This document shows positions 42,317-54,029 of a DNA stretch of 64,000 nucleotides, piece after piece; position 1 is the first letter of the stretch, and each line of letters opens with the position of its first letter. The stretch is from positions 205,247,689 to 205,311,688 of the forward strand of contig NC_058523.1 of the NCBI RefSeq assembly GCF_904849725.1, read 5' to 3'. The translations under genes were made by a program, and so were the position numbers. The notes beneath the pieces are model-generated. The model saw only the letters and a list, made by a program, of their open reading frames with translations. It had not been told where the DNA came from and did no database searches. The stretch comes from Hordeum vulgare subsp. vulgare. Lineage: Eukaryota > Streptophyta > Magnoliopsida > Poales > Poaceae.

Positions 42317-43330
42317 ATGGCTCACGCGACAGTCACCCTGAATTTTAATACGTTCCTAGAGAAAGCTAAGTTGAAAGATGATGGAAGCAACTTTGTAGAT
42401 TGGGCTCGTAATCTTAAGTTGCTCCTGCAAGCTGGGAAGAAGGATTATGTCCTTAATGCTGCGCTAGGAGATGAATCACCCGCCGTGGCTGACCAAGATG
42501 TTAAGAACGCTTGGTTAACACGCAAGGAGGACTACTCAGTAGTTCAATGTGCAGTCTTGTATGGCTTAGCGCCGGGCTTTCAACGTCGCTTTGAGCATCA
42601 TGGAGCATATGAGATGTTCCAGGAGTTGAAGTTTATCTTTCAGAAGAACGCCCGGATCGAGAGATATGAGACCTCTGATAAATTGTATGCTTGCAAGATG
42701 GAGGAGAATTCGTCTGTTAGTGAACATGTGCTCAAAATGTCTGGGTACTCAAACCGTCTAGCTGAGCTGGGGATTGAAATCCCGCAAGAGGCTATCACTG
42801 ACAGAATTCTTCAATCACTGCCACTAAGCTATAAGGGCTTTGTGTTGAACTATAACATGCAAGGGATGAACAAGTCACCCGGCGAGTTATTCGTGATGCT
42901 GAAAGTCGCAGAGTCAGAACTCCGTAAAGAGTATCAAGTGTTGATGGTGAATAAGACCAGTAGTTTCAAGAGAAACGGTAAAGTAAAGAAGGGTAATTCA
43001 AAGAAGAGCGGCAAGCCTATTGCCAATCCGACGAAGAAACCCAAAGCTGGACCTAAGCCTGAAACAGAGTGCTATTATTGCAAGGGTATGGGTCACTTGA
43101 AGCGCAACTGCCCCAAGTATGTGGCTGATAAGAAGGCGGCCAAGGAAAAATCAGGTATATTCGATATACATGTTCTTGATGTGTACTTAACCAGCTCTCG
43201 TAGTACTGCCTGGGTATTCGATACCGGTTCTGTTGCTCATATTTGCAACTCGAAACACGAACTGCGGAATAAGCGAAGGCTGGCGAAGGATCAAGTGACG
43301 ATGGACGTGGGAAATGGTTCCTAGGTTGAT
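42317..43330 (+). pseudogene. Copia gag and protease
   Basis: Starts MAHATVTLNFNTFLEKAKLK at 42317. The gag core has NFVDWARNLKLLLQAGKKDY, RIERYETSDKLYACKMEE and PLSYKGFVLNYNMQGMNKSP. The nucleocapsid CCHC knuckle is CYYCKGMGHLKRNCPKY (about 43070-43120). The retropepsin core AWVFDTGSVAHICNS follows, with the active DTG at 43220. The frame stops at TAG 43322-43324 after GNGS, where relatives have a sense codon, and continues in the same frame. The domain order is gag then protease in one frame, as in BARE1. Confidence 0.88.
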
Positions 43331-44201
43331 GCAATCGCCATCGGCACAGTTTCACTTCAGTTACCATCAACATTAGTTATGAACTTAAATAAATGTTATT
43401 TAGTGCATCCGTTAAGCATGAACATTATATCTGGATCTTGTTTATTGCGAGACGGTTACTCGTTTAAGTCAGAGAATAATGGTTGTTCTACTTCTATGAG
43501 TAATATCTTTTATGGTCATGCACCCAATGTGAGAGGATTGTTCATATTGAATCTTGATAGTGATAATACACATATACATAACATTGAGACCAAAAGAGTT
43601 AGAGTGAACAATGATAGCGCCATGTTTTTATATTACTGCCGCTTAGGTCATATTGGTGTAAAGCACATGAAGAAACTCCATATTGATGGACTTTTGGAGT
43701 CACTTGACTTTGATTCACTTGACACGTGCGGACCATGCCTCATGGGCAAGATGACTAAAACTCCGTTCTCCGGAACATGGGAGCGTGCAAGTGACTTGTT
43801 GGAAATCATACACCGATGTGTGTGGTCGGATGAGTGTGGAGGCACGCGGCGGATATCGTTATTTTCTCACCTTCACTCACGATTTGAGTAGATATGGTTA
43901 TGTCTACTTGATGAAGCACAAGTCTGAAACGTTTGAAAAGATCAAACAATTTCAGAGTGAAGTCGAAAATCATCATAACAAGAAGATCAAGTTCCTACAG
44001 TGTGATCGTGGGGGTGAGTATCTGAGTTTCGAGTTTGATACTCACTTAAGACAATATGGAATTTTTTCACAGTTGACACCGCGTGGAACACCATAGCGTA
44101 ATAGTGTGTCCGAACGTCGTAATCGTACTTTATTAGAGATGCTGTGATCTATGATGTCTCTTACCGATTTGTCGTTATCGTTTTGGGGTTATGCATTAGA
44201 A
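43331..44201 (+). pseudogene. Copia integrase N-terminal and core
   Basis: The frame continues with the zinc-binding and core parts: RLGHIGVKHMKKLH, DTCGPCLMGKMTKTPF, then a one-base deletion near 43812 shifts it. The catalytic core reads HDLSRYGYVYLMKHKSETF, KFLQCDRGGEYLSFEF and GIFSQLTPRGTP, with a stop after it at about 44095. A second stop breaks RNRTLLEML. The gene is cut at 44201 by the solo LTR (TSD TAGAA) and resumes at 47271. Confidence 0.85.
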
Positions 44202-47200
44202 TGTAACATCCCAATTTTCCTAATTGGGAAAGTTTTACATTGTAGCTAAGCATCTCTGCATATTGATTGAAATAAATTTAGCACTTGAAATTCTTTAGTC
44301 TTTTGATTTGCATTTCCATTTTTCCTCGCACGAGAAATGCCCGGAGAAATACTCTCTTGCACGCAAGAGAGAGAGCGGAGGAAAATGACCCTCCAAAGTG
44401 CGGGCAATTTCTGAAATGTTGGAGCCAAGAAAATACAAAGATCATTTGCAAAAAAATAATTGCAAAAAGAAATAAAGCAAATTTGGGAATTTCTGAAAAA
44501 ACATTTTTTTAAAAGTTTTTATTTTTGCTTTGGAAAAATGTTATTCGGGTAGAGGATATTTTTGTGATTTTTTTGGTATATAATACCCTATATTAATTTT
44601 TTTGATTTACTTCCTCTTTATTCGTTTTTGTTTTTCTGTTTCGGAAAAGGTTTAGAAATAGGAAAGTTTTAGCCGCCGCCCGAGCACATTATAAGGCCTT
44701 GGGCCGAATCCCCCGCCGCCAGGGACTAATCCCTTACATTGCGGCCGACCTCCCCCTTCCTTCCCCGCCTCCACTCGCTACCAGTGGGACCTGCTGACCG
44801 ACCCGTTCCCTCCCGCGGTCTTCTTCTCCCTCCTTCCAAAATCTCTGCCCGACCCCGAGCCGAGCCCTCCTAGGACTCGGGATCCCCCCCGATCCACCTC
44901 CCCCCTTCCTTCCCCATGCCACCTCCTGGCCTATAAGTACCCCCACCCCCGACCGCCCCGTTCCCACCCTGACCTCGACGAACCGCCGCCTGAGCCGTCC
45001 CCCTGCCGCAGCCACCAGAGCCGAAGCTCCTGCAGCTTTCGGTCCCCCCTGGAGCAGCACCCCGGCGCCCCTCTTCGCTCCGCCCGACGCCCTCCCCTTC
45101 GCCGGAGGACTGCCGCCGCCGCCGCCCCGTCCTCTCCATCGCCCCCCGGAGCTCTCCCCTCGCCGGCGACCACCTTCCCCGCCGGAGTAGCTCCCACAGC
45201 CACGGTAGACTCCTCTCCTCTCTGTTGTTCTTCTTTTTCTTTTCTAGCCCTTAGATCCTTATTAGATGGTGTAGATTAGATCCCTAGTATACCCCTTCGG
45301 TTTAGAGTAGAAAACCGGCGGTTTTATATCACTTGTTCATTTAGCCAGCAAGTTTGGCTAGTCCTCGGCCGTTTGCTCCTAACCTTGCAACAAACACCCT
45401 CCGCGGCCTATCACAACACGCCACGTCTACCCCCCATTAGTTAGCTAGTTATTTTCTTTTTTCTGTCTAATTGCAAAAACAGAAAAGTTTCTGTTTTGTT
45501 TTGGCCACAACTTTTGATCCCGAAGTCCAATGACATTGATTCTTGTTCCAGTAGACTCCAATTCTTCTGTAGTTTTTAAAAACATATCATTTGTCTATGT
45601 TTGAAACTTTCAAATATAAGTTAGATCAGATTTAGTTTAAACCTTGTTTTTCCTATTCTAGGAGTTTAAAAAATTATTTTGAGTTGATTCTTTTTGCTAC
45701 TGCTTCCTAGTGTTTAAATCTTACTGTGGTAGAAGTTTAAAAAAAATTAAAGTATTTTAACTGGTGTTTTTAATAGAAACAAGTTTCTGCCATAGCGACG
45801 CGTGTTGGATTCGTTTACTTAGGCTTTAGCAAATCCTTACTTGTGATGTTATTTTTACTTGTGGCTTGATTGAAGTGCTTATTGTGTGTTTTGTGTTTTT
45901 ATCGGTAGATCATCCGGAGTGCGAAGCGTGTTACTTAGAAGCGCTCGAGCAAGACAACTATCATCAAGGCAAGTCATTTTGATCATGTTATTTTACCTAT
46001 GTTTTCGATGCATGGTAGATCACCTTTCTTTGCCCTTTTGCATGCTGCCTAGGTACTTGGAAACTTTAGTATAAGTTGTAGTATCATGTGGTAGGCACAC
46101 AACAACCCCGATACTTGGCCCCGGGACAACAATTTCTTAATGCTATGCTTGAGTAGACGGGATCTCGGTTGAGTGTATATCATGAGTGATGCGAGGTTGA
46201 TTAAATAATCAAGACCGGTTAAGACAAGATTTTCAAGACCTCGGACGCAATGCAACTCTGGGTGAAGGACGGTTGATCGGCTCCCTGGAGAACCCAGTGG
46301 ATGCCCGGGATGCTGGAGAGGCCATGTCATCCTGCGGAAAGCTTCACCCAGGCTCGAAGAGACGGACGGAGACTTCAAGACTCAAGGCTTACCTGCACAG
46401 CCACAAGTCATTATGGGCTCTGGCTTGGTTGGACAACGCGGCGACTCTGGATAGGCGGTGCTAGCAGATGTAGAAGAACGGTAGGAATGGATGGGCACCG
46501 ACAGGGATTCAGAGGGACCCGTTGAAAGACCATGTTTTGATCATCCGGTCTTCAAACACCCTGAAGTGCGAGGACAAACCTGGAGGCGATCAAATCTTGT
46601 GGGGAACGTGTGCAAAACTCTGTAGAGTGCCCAACCTAATCGATTAGCCGTGTCCACAATCATGGACAACTTGAGTCGAAGGCACTGAATTTCCCCTGAA
46701 CTCTCGACACAACTTAATAATGATGTGGGTGTTAACAACTATTCGGGTACGAGAATTGGTTGGCGGAACCATCTCGTTAACAACAAACAATGTAGTAATA
46801 TTTTGCTTCCAACCCCTCTTGTTGTAGGATAAAACTGGCTTTATGCAAAACTTAGCCCCACTGGCCAAATATGCATGTAGAGATAGTTGATTATTATTTT
46901 ACTCCTCTGTTTGATGACTTGCCGGCATATTCAATATGCTGACCTACACGGCTGCAATGTATCATGTTGCAGAGTACTTTTCCGACCAGGAGTGAGGCTA
47001 CGATCTACGCTCAGGGATATGCCGTGGAGTCGGATGGACTCGTCTACCTGATGCTTCCGCTAGTCTTCGTTAGATATCTCAAGAGATGGCCTTCAGCCAC
47101 TTTATTGTAATCCTTTATTGTAATAAAGTACTCTTTATGATATTTCGATTAATAAAGCTGTGTGATTGAACTCTTGAATATATACATTATGTACTGTGTG

Positions 47201-47270
47201 TGTACCAGCATGATCTTGGGATGGTACGGAAACACCAGAGGCTTGACTCGTCTTGAGTCGGGTCGCTACA
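44202..47270 (+). mobile_element. Solo LTR of a large Gypsy family, 3.07 kb
   Basis: Bounded by TGTAACATCCCAAT and GGGTCGCTACA with perfect TSDs TAGAA (44197-44201 and 47271-47275). There is no PBS, PPT or coding sequence, so it is a solo LTR left by recombination between two LTRs. It has a GC-rich middle and a TATA-like TATAAGTA at 44932-44939. Long LTRs starting TGTAACA are typical of Tekay/Del-type chromoviruses; the lineage is inferred. GC-rich minus-strand frames at 44734-45203 have no domain signal. Confidence 0.85.
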
Positions 47271-48243
47271 TAGAAACAGCTGCATTCACTTTAAATAGGG
47301 CACCATCAAAATCCGTTGAGACAACATCATACGAACTGTGGTATGGCAAAAGACCAAAGTTGTCGTTTCTTAAAGTTTGGGGATGTGATGCTTATGTCAA
47401 AAAGCTTCGGCCTGAAAAGCTGGAACCCAAAGCGGAAAAGTGCGTCTTCATAGGTTACCCAAAGGAGATAGTTGGGTATACCTTCTATCTCAAATCCAAG
47501 GGCGAAGTGTTTGTTGCTAAAAATGGAGCTTTTCTTCAGAAGGAGTTTCTCTCGAAAGAATTGAGTGGGAGGAAGATAGAACTTGATGAGGTTGTCGAAC
47601 CTATAATTCCTCTTGATGGTGGCACAGGGCAAAGGGAAACCCCTGTTGCTGCGGCACCGGTTGAGGAACAAGTTGATGATGATGATCACGAAACTTTGGA
47701 TCAAGTTACTGTCGGACCTCGTAGTTCGACAAGATCACGTACAACTCCCGAGTGGTATGGTAATCCTGTCTTGACGATTATGTTGTTGGACAACAATGAA
47801 CCTGCGAATTATGAAGAAACAATGGTGGGCCCGGATTCCAACAAATGGCTGGAGGCCATGAAGTCTGAGATAGGATCCATGTCCGAGAACAAAGTGTGGA
47901 CTTTAGAAGTACTACCTGAAGGCCGCAAGGCTATTCAGAACAAATGGATCTATAAAAAGAAGACAGACGCAGACGGTAATGTGACCGTTTATAAAGCTCG
48001 ACTTGTGGCAAAGGATTTTTCACAAGTTCAAGGAATTGACTATGATGAGACTTTCTCACTGGTAGCGATGCTTAAGTCTGTCCGAATCATGTTAGCAATA
48101 GCTGCCTTTTACGATTATGAAATCTGGCAGATGGATGTCAAAACGGCGTTCCTTAACGGTTTTCTTAAGGAAGAGTTGTATATGATGCAACCCAAAGGTT
48201 TTGTCGATCCTAAGAATGCTGACAAAGTGTGCAAGCTCCAGTG
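47271..48243 (+). pseudogene. Copia integrase C-terminus and RT
   Basis: Reads ETAAFTLNRAPSKSVETTSY from the TSD, then the integrase end FLKVWGCDAYVKKLRPEKLE and KCVFIGYPKEIVGYTFY. The linker and RT follow: PNKWLEAMKSEIGSMSENKV-like sequence, KWIYKKKTDADGNVTVYKAR, FSLVAMLKSVRIMLAIAAFY and WQMDVKTAFLNGFLKEELYM, the Copia RT palm. The frame ends at TGA 48242-48244 after CKLQ, where relatives have Arg (CGA to TGA). Confidence 0.88.
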
Positions 48244-49380
48244 ATCCATTTATGGACTTGTGCAAGCATCTCGGAGTTGGAAGAAGCATTTTGATGAGGT
48301 GATCAAAGCATTTGGGTTTACACAAGTGGTTGGAGAATCTTGTATTTACAAGAAAGTGAGTGGGAGTTCTGTGGCGTTTCTAATATTATATGTGGATGAC
48401 ATATTGCTGATAGGAAACAATCTGGAGATTTTGGAGAGCATAAAAGGTTACTTGAATAAAAGTTTCTCTATGAAGGACCTAGGAGAAGCTTCTTACATTC
48501 TAGGCATTAAGATCTATAGGGATAGATCGAAACGCCTGATAGGACTTTCACAAACCACATACCTTGATAAAGTTTTTAAGAAGTTCAAAATGGATCAGTC
48601 CAAGAAAGGGTTCTTGCAGTATTACAAGGTATAAAATTGAGTAAGACTCAGTGCCTAGCAACTGCCGAAGATAGAAAGACAATGAGTTCCGTCCCCTACG
48701 CTTCAGCCGTAGGTTCTATCATGTATGCAATGTTGTGCACTAGACCAGACGTCAGCTTGGTCATAAGTATGGCAGGCTGGTTTCAGAGTAATCCAGGAGT
48801 GGATCATTGGACGACGGTCAAGAATATTCTGAAGTACCTGAAAAGGACTAAGGAAATGTTTCTTGTGTATGAGGTGACAAGGAGCTCGTCGTAAAAGGTT
48901 ATGTCGACGCAAGTTTTGACACCGATCCGGATGACTCTAAGTCTCAAACCGGATACGTATTTATTCTTAATGGGGCTGCGGTAAGCTGGTGCAGTTCCAA
49001 GCAGAGCGTCGTAGCAGATTCTACATGTGAAGCGGAGTACATGGCTGCCTCGAAGGCCGCAAAAGAGGTTGTTTGGATGAAGCAGTTCATGACAGATCTT
49101 GGAGTTGTGCCAACTGCACTGGATCCATTGACTCTGTTATGTGACAACACTGGTGCCATTGCCTTAGCAAAGGAACCAAGGTTTCACAAGAAGACCACAC
49201 AAATCAAACGATGCTTCAACCTCATCCGCGACTAAGTTGAAGGAGAGGACATGAATCTTTGCAAAGTGCACACGGATCTGAATGTAGCAGACCCACTAAC
49301 TAAGACTCTTCCACGGGAAAAACATGATCAACACCAGAACTATATGGGTGTTCGATTTATTACAATGTAAATCGCATAGC
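48244..49380 (+). pseudogene. Copia RT palm and RNase H
   Basis: From SIYGLVQASRSWKKHFDEV, the RT catalytic box is LILYVDDILLIGN (around 48390). The YVDD box is intact, as is LGEASYILGIKI downstream. Stops and frame changes follow near 48630 and 48890. RNase H shows SAVGSIMYAMLCTRPDVSLV, then after a frameshift FILNGAAVSWCSSKQSVVAD and CEAEYMAASKAAKEVVW, with the usual D and E active residues. A stop follows at about 49235; the C-terminal tail continues in other frames before the PPT. Confidence 0.85.
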
Positions 49381-49410
49381 GATGTGAGGCCTAGATTATT
49401 GACTCTAGTG

Positions 49411-49422
49411 CAAGTGGGAGAC
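49411..49422 (+). other. Polypurine tract, Angela-type element
   Basis: CAAGTGGGAGAC abuts the 3' LTR start TGTTGG at 49423, as in the other Copia copy (16231-16242). Confidence 0.8.
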
Positions 49423-51260
49423 TGTTGGAGATATGCCCTAGAGGCAATGATAAATAGTTATTATTATATTTCATGTTTAAAGATAATCGTTTATTATCCA
49501 TCCTATAATTGTATTGAATGAAAACATAGATACATGTGTGGATAAATAGACACAACAATGTCCCTAGCAAGCCTCTAGTTGGCTAGCTAGTTGATCAAGG
49601 ATAGTCAAGGTTTTCTGACTATGTGCAAAGTGTTGTTGCTTGATGACTCGATCACATCATTGGGAGAATCATGTGACAGACTAGACCCAAACTATGAACG
49701 TAGCATATTGATCGTGTCATTTTATTACTATTGTTTTCTGCGTGTCAAGTATTTGTTCCTATGACCATGAGATCATATAACCCACTGGCACCGGAGGGAT
49801 GCCTTGTGTGTATCAAACGTCACAACGTAACTGGGTGACTATAAAGGTGCTCTACAGGTATCTCCAATGGTGTCCCTTGGGTTACTATGGATCAAAACTG
49901 GGATTTGTCACTCCGTGTGACGGATAGGTATCTCGGGGCCCACTCGGTAATACAACATCACACACAAGACTTGCAAGCAATGTGACTAAGTGTATGTCAC
50001 GGGATCTTGTATTACGGAATGAGAAAAGAGACTTGCCGGTAATGAGATTGAAATAGGTATGCGGATACCGATGATCGAATCTCGGGCAAGTAACATACCG
50101 AAGGACAAAGGGAATTACATACGGGATTGCCTGAATCCTTGACACTAAGGTTCAACCGATAAGTTATTCGGAGAATATGTAGGATCCAATATGGGCATCC
50201 AGGTCCCGCTATGGGATATTGACCGAGGAGTACCTCAGGGCATGTCTGCATAGTTCTCGAACCTGCAGGGTCTGCACACTTAAGGTTCGGCGATGTTTTA
50301 GTATAGTTGAGTTATATGTGTGGTTACCGAATGTTGTTTGGAGTCCCGGATGAGATCAGGGACGTCAAGAGGGTTTCTGGAATGGTCCGGAGACGAAGAT
50401 TGATATATAGGATGACCTCATTTGGTTACTGGAAAGTTTTCGGGCTTTACCGGGAATGTACCGGGAGTAACAAATGGGTTCCGGATGTTCATCGGGGGGG
50501 GGGGGGGGCAGCCCACCCGGGGAAGCCCATAGGCCTTAGGGGTGCCGCACCATCCCTTAGTGGGATGGTGGGATAGCCCAAGAGGCCCTATGCGCAGGAG
50601 ATAAGAAATCAAAGGACAAAGAAAAAAAAGGGAGGTGGGAAGGAAGGGAAGGACTCCACCTTCCAGTCTTAGTTGGACTAGGATTCGAGGTGGACTCCTC
50701 CACCTCCTTGGCCGGCGGACACTTGGGGTCTTGGACCCCAAGGAAAGCCTCCCCACCCCTCCTCCTATATATAGTGAAGGTCTAGGGCTGATTTGAGACA
50801 AACTTTGCCACGGCAGCCCGACCACAAAACGTCACGGTTTTTCCTCTAGATCGTATTTCCGCGGAGCTCGGGCGGAGCCCTGCATGAGTAGATCCTTCAC
50901 CACCATCGGAGCGCCGTCACACTGCCGAAGAACTCATCTACTTCCCCGTCTTGCTTGCTGGATCAAGAAGGCCGAGATCATTATCGAGCTGGACGTGTGC
51001 TGAACGCGGAGGTGGCGTCTATTCGGCACTAGATCGGAGCGGATCGTGGGACGGGTTGCGGGACGGTTCGTGGGATGGTTCACGGGGCGGAACGAGGGAC
51101 GTGAGGACGTTCCACTACATCAACCGCGTTTCTTAACGCTTCCTATTACGCGATCTACAAGGGTACGTAGATCCAAATGTCCTCTCGTAGATGGACATCA
51201 CCATGATAGGTCTTCATGCGTGTAGGAAATTTTTTCTTTCCCATGCGACGTTCCCCAACT
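49423..51260 (+). repeat. 3' LTR, Angela-type element
   Basis: 1838 bp, from TGTTGGAGATATGCCC to TTCCCCAACT, where the final A of the expected CA is T. TATA box at about 50766-50774. A G15 run (50494-50508) replaces the G6 of the 5' LTR. The TSD ATCAT follows at 51261. Confidence 0.92.
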
Positions 51261-51940
51261 ATCATCCCACGTAAGTCATCCACGGATATCCTTTCGTAAG
51301 TTTTGATCATTCCTTTGCAAGCACTGAGGCTAATTTGAGGTGTGATTATTTTGTGCAGTAGGGAGGGGGCATCCTCATCTGTCTGTACCCACAATACTCC
51401 TATGCTCTGTACTTGGACTCGTCGAAGAATATTGAGAAAAAGGATTACATGCACATAAAAAGTGTTCTCGATAGTGCTTTGATAACCTCCAACCTTACTG
51501 GTGGGTATATCAAGGTGAAAAAGTACAGGAATCAAGCGCCGGCTTTTGGCCATAAGACCGACCTTTGGTGCTTCCAGTAACCGAACACTAGTAAGGCTGA
51601 TGAATTCTACCTCATGCATTAGATGAACGAGTACAAAAGGGATAATCAACGCCTTCGCATGTCAACTAGTTCTGGCGATGTCGTGATTGTCAACTGGACC
51701 ACAAGCATAGGAACACCGGATCACCGAATCCGAGCTGAGTTTTATCACATACAGTGTGAACTTGCCCACGTAATCATGAAGCAGGTCGTCGAACAAGGAG
51801 AGATGTTCTTCCATGGGCCAATGAGGAGGGAGAATGTCCGAGAACTACTACGTGCTCAGTGTATGGACCTAAAGCCTTTCAACCAGCTCAAGTCATTCAT
51901 CCGTGACTATGAAGATCGGGGCGCCGACATGGAGGAGTGA
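51261..51940 (+). pseudogene. CACTA second gene, 3' part (Ulp1-like)
   Basis: After the ATCAT duplication, the exon resumes for a few bases, then a probable donor GTAAGT at 51271-51276 and an acceptor AG at 51357-51358 define an intron. The next exon gives LYPQYSYALYLDSSKNIEKK and SVLDSALITSNLTGGYIKV, like the C48/Ulp1 cysteine-protease fold, although I see no intact catalytic Cys box. After two stops (FQ-stop-PN; MH-stop-MNEYK) it continues as MNEYKRDNQRLRMSTSSGD and ends GADMEE-TGA at 51938-51940. If native, it would be a SUMO-protease-like accessory protein of the CACTA element. Confidence 0.6.
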
Positions 51941-52157
51941 TTGACGATGACAATGTGTGTTTATAATTAGTACTACCGACTTTCTATGAACTAGCATATA
52001 CATCGGTCTAGTTAATTAGTTTGTGTATAAGGAACTTTGTTATTTATGTTTACTGGTTGTATTCTGCTAACTATGCCTCTTTGTGTTTCTCAAGTACATT
52101 ATGTTGCATATTATATATCGTTTTAATCAACATACAATGCAGGTACATAGATCGGAG

Positions 52158-52412
52158 ATGGCGAAGGGCTGCTATGCCGTATTCATTGGGACGGTTCCAG
52201 GAGTATACGACCATAGGCCAGACGATCAGGCCCAGGTGGAAAGGTACCTGGGCGCTAGCCACAGAGGGTTCGACAGCAGAGCCGAAGTGGAAATGAGTTA
52301 GTTGAGGCGGATGCTACGACAAGAGATGGAGCAAAACTCACGCCTCAAGAAGTACTGCATAGTCGCGCTCTTGCTCATGATGATCGCTCTTCTCTTCTAC
52401 ATGATGGTTTAG
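52158..52412 (+). pseudogene. Frame resembling an RNase H1 hybrid-binding domain, with a C-terminal hydrophobic segment
   Basis: ATG at 52158 after an AG-ending A/T-rich stretch that resembles an acceptor. The sequence GCYAVFIGTVPGVYDHRPD then QAQVERYLGASHRGFDSRAE follows the pattern of the RNase H1 N-terminal hybrid-binding domain (also called caulimovirus viroplasmin domain): aromatic-V-x-x-G-x-x-PG-Y, then QV-x-x-F/Y-x-GA and a final F. That domain binds RNA:DNA hybrids. A TAG at 52299-52301 follows EMS. The frame continues with LRRMLRQEMEQNSRLKK and a hydrophobic CIVALLLMMIALLFYMMV ending at TAG 52410-52412, so the intact protein would be a small tail-anchored type. There is no RNase H catalytic domain. 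The resemblance is by eye. Confidence 0.55.
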
Positions 52413-52679
52413 ATAGGGATGATGAAACTTGTGGGTGTGCCATGACTTGTGTGTATTTCTACTTTCGAGATTTGATGATATTTGTGTTGGATAACGATAT
52501 ATGTGTTGGATGATGATGGTATAAATGATGAGACTACTTTATGTGTATGATATGATGAGAATAATGCATGTTTATTATGATACGATGAAACTACTATTTA
52601 GAGCATGCACAAATACGTAGAGATGGTATAAATACGACGAGAATTAAATATTGAAAGAAGGAACATTAGCAGTTGCACT
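52413..52679. other. CACTA 3' region between gene and subterminal repeats
   Basis: AT-rich with repeated GATGATG and TATGATATGATGAGA motifs. No coding frame seen. Confidence 0.5.
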
Positions 52680-52858
52680 AGAATACTAGAAGTAGCGCTT
52701 TATTTATTCTAGCGTTGCTGCTAACATAGATACCAGTAGCGTTTTAAATCCAGCGCTACGGCTAACATGTTAGCTGTAGCGCGTTAGAAGTAGCGTCACC
52801 CCCAGTGCTACTGGTAAGGGAAAAACAAGCGCTACTGGTAGGCTTTATCCTAGTACTA
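52680..52858 (+). repeat. CACTA right subterminal repeats and decayed terminus
   Basis: Copies of TAGCGC-type motifs in both directions: AGAAGTAGCGCTTTA, CCAGTAGCGTTTTAAATCCA, CAGCGCTACGGCTAAC, GCTGTAGCGCGTTAGAAG and AAGCGCTACTGGTAGG. The last bases TTTATCCTAGTACTA are close to the expected CTAGTAGTG end. Direct Sabrina-like internal sequence starts at about 52860. Confidence 0.75.
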
Positions 52859-53961
52859 TCACATAAAAGGAAGTATGTTTAATAAAAGTTGTTGGGAGTT
52901 AACAAACATATTGTTAGTCAATGGTATAATACATGCAAAATTATGAAAGAGGAGAGGTGATTTACATACAAATATACTTTCTTGGACATCTTCCATGATT
53001 GTGAGCCGCCATCAAATATTTTCTACATGCTCGAATAGTTGATGTTGGACAAGGAAGACAGCGTAATGAGTTGTGTTTGTTTATATTCGCATACAAGTTA
53101 TATTGTCATGGATGCTCTAACATGTGGTGCTTTTCTAGGATCTTTTGCTAGCCCGAAAATCGAACTTAGTAGAGATACTACTTGTGCATCCATAACCTTT
53201 ATACACATTTTCTTGCCACGACAGTGCATCATACCTACCGAGGGACTGAATAAGATCGTTAAAGTAAGTTGTCATGTGTGCATAAAGCAATAAAAATTGC
53301 TCCTAAATACGTATGGTATTTTGTGGTAAGGGAAAATAAGCTTTGTACGATCTTGTGAGGGCACAAAAATAAAAGCGACAAACTACATAATAAAGCTGCT
53401 ATCATACGGGGAAATATAATATGGCGTTCCTTTACATTAAGAGTTTACTTTGATGTAGTTACTTTTATGAACGAGTCGTTAATATTCATCCCTATTCCAA
53501 CCTGTTTATTAGTTAGTTGGCAATCATCATGTGTTGCGGAAAGATCCAGATATATATATTCAGTTGGATGTACGTGATCATGAGTCATTATTGTTGACAT
53601 TATACTTGAGGTAAATAAGTTGGGTGGCAGAAACAATGAAGCCCCTATCTACCTATGTGTCCAATGGATACGTTTTCTCTAAAAATATGCATTGAGTGTC
53701 ACAAATCATACAACACTAGATGATGGTTGAGTATGTGTACTTGCTAAATTGAAACCTCTTACATAGACTCTTCTCTGAAATATGATGAATTGCAATTGTG
53801 TCAACGACTAAGGACATAGTTCGTTGGTTGTCAATAAATTTTATGCTTCATACTTCAATATTGAGGATAGATTGTTACTTTTTTATGAGAAGTTATATGA
53901 TAAAAACTTTATGCTATGTTAATATTCATGATACTATCATGTCTGTATTCTTTTATCGACA

Positions 53962-53993
53962 TCTCTCTCTCTCTCTCTCTTTCTCTCTCCCTC

Positions 53994-54029
<36 letters not shown>

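Larger units (their letters stand above)
39261..51260 (+). mobile_element. Angela/BARE1/WIS-type Copia element, full length, interrupted
   Basis: TSD ATCAT at 39256-39260 and 51261-51265. 5' LTR 39261-41062, decayed tRNA-iMet-type PBS, leader, gag-pol pseudogene (42317-49350) and 3' LTR 49423-51260. A 3.07 kb solo LTR sits in the integrase gene (44202-47270), so the original element was about 8.9 kb. The LTRs differ at about 11 of the first 285 positions by eye. The host gene reads across the duplication, giving PPYHP. The last base pair of the 3' LTR is CT, not CA. Confidence 0.93.
25791..52858 (-). mobile_element. Decayed CACTA (En/Spm-type) DNA transposon
   Basis: Assigned from a TNP2-type transposase gene on the minus strand (32827-30199) with a following Ptta/En-Spm-type part (30190-28487), an array of AT-rich repeats, a divergent second gene with Ulp1-like 3' exons, and a right end rich in TAGCGC motifs. 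Apparent length is 27 kb; without the Angela-type element (12 kb) and the Gypsy piece (1.6 kb) it is about 13.4 kb. The right terminus (about 52851-52858, CCTAGTACTA) is a degraded CTAGTAGTG. No CACTA left terminus was found, so the left edge at 25791 is only the start of the array. Strand is given for TNP2. Confidence 0.8.

Noticed and set aside
44734..45203. Three GC-rich minus-strand frames
   Set aside because: Low-complexity Gly/Arg sequence inside a solo LTR with clear ends and TSDs.
51341..51940. Functional Ulp1 protease
   Set aside because: Stops interrupt it and no intact His-Asp-Cys catalytic set was seen; kept only as an Ulp1-like pseudogene.
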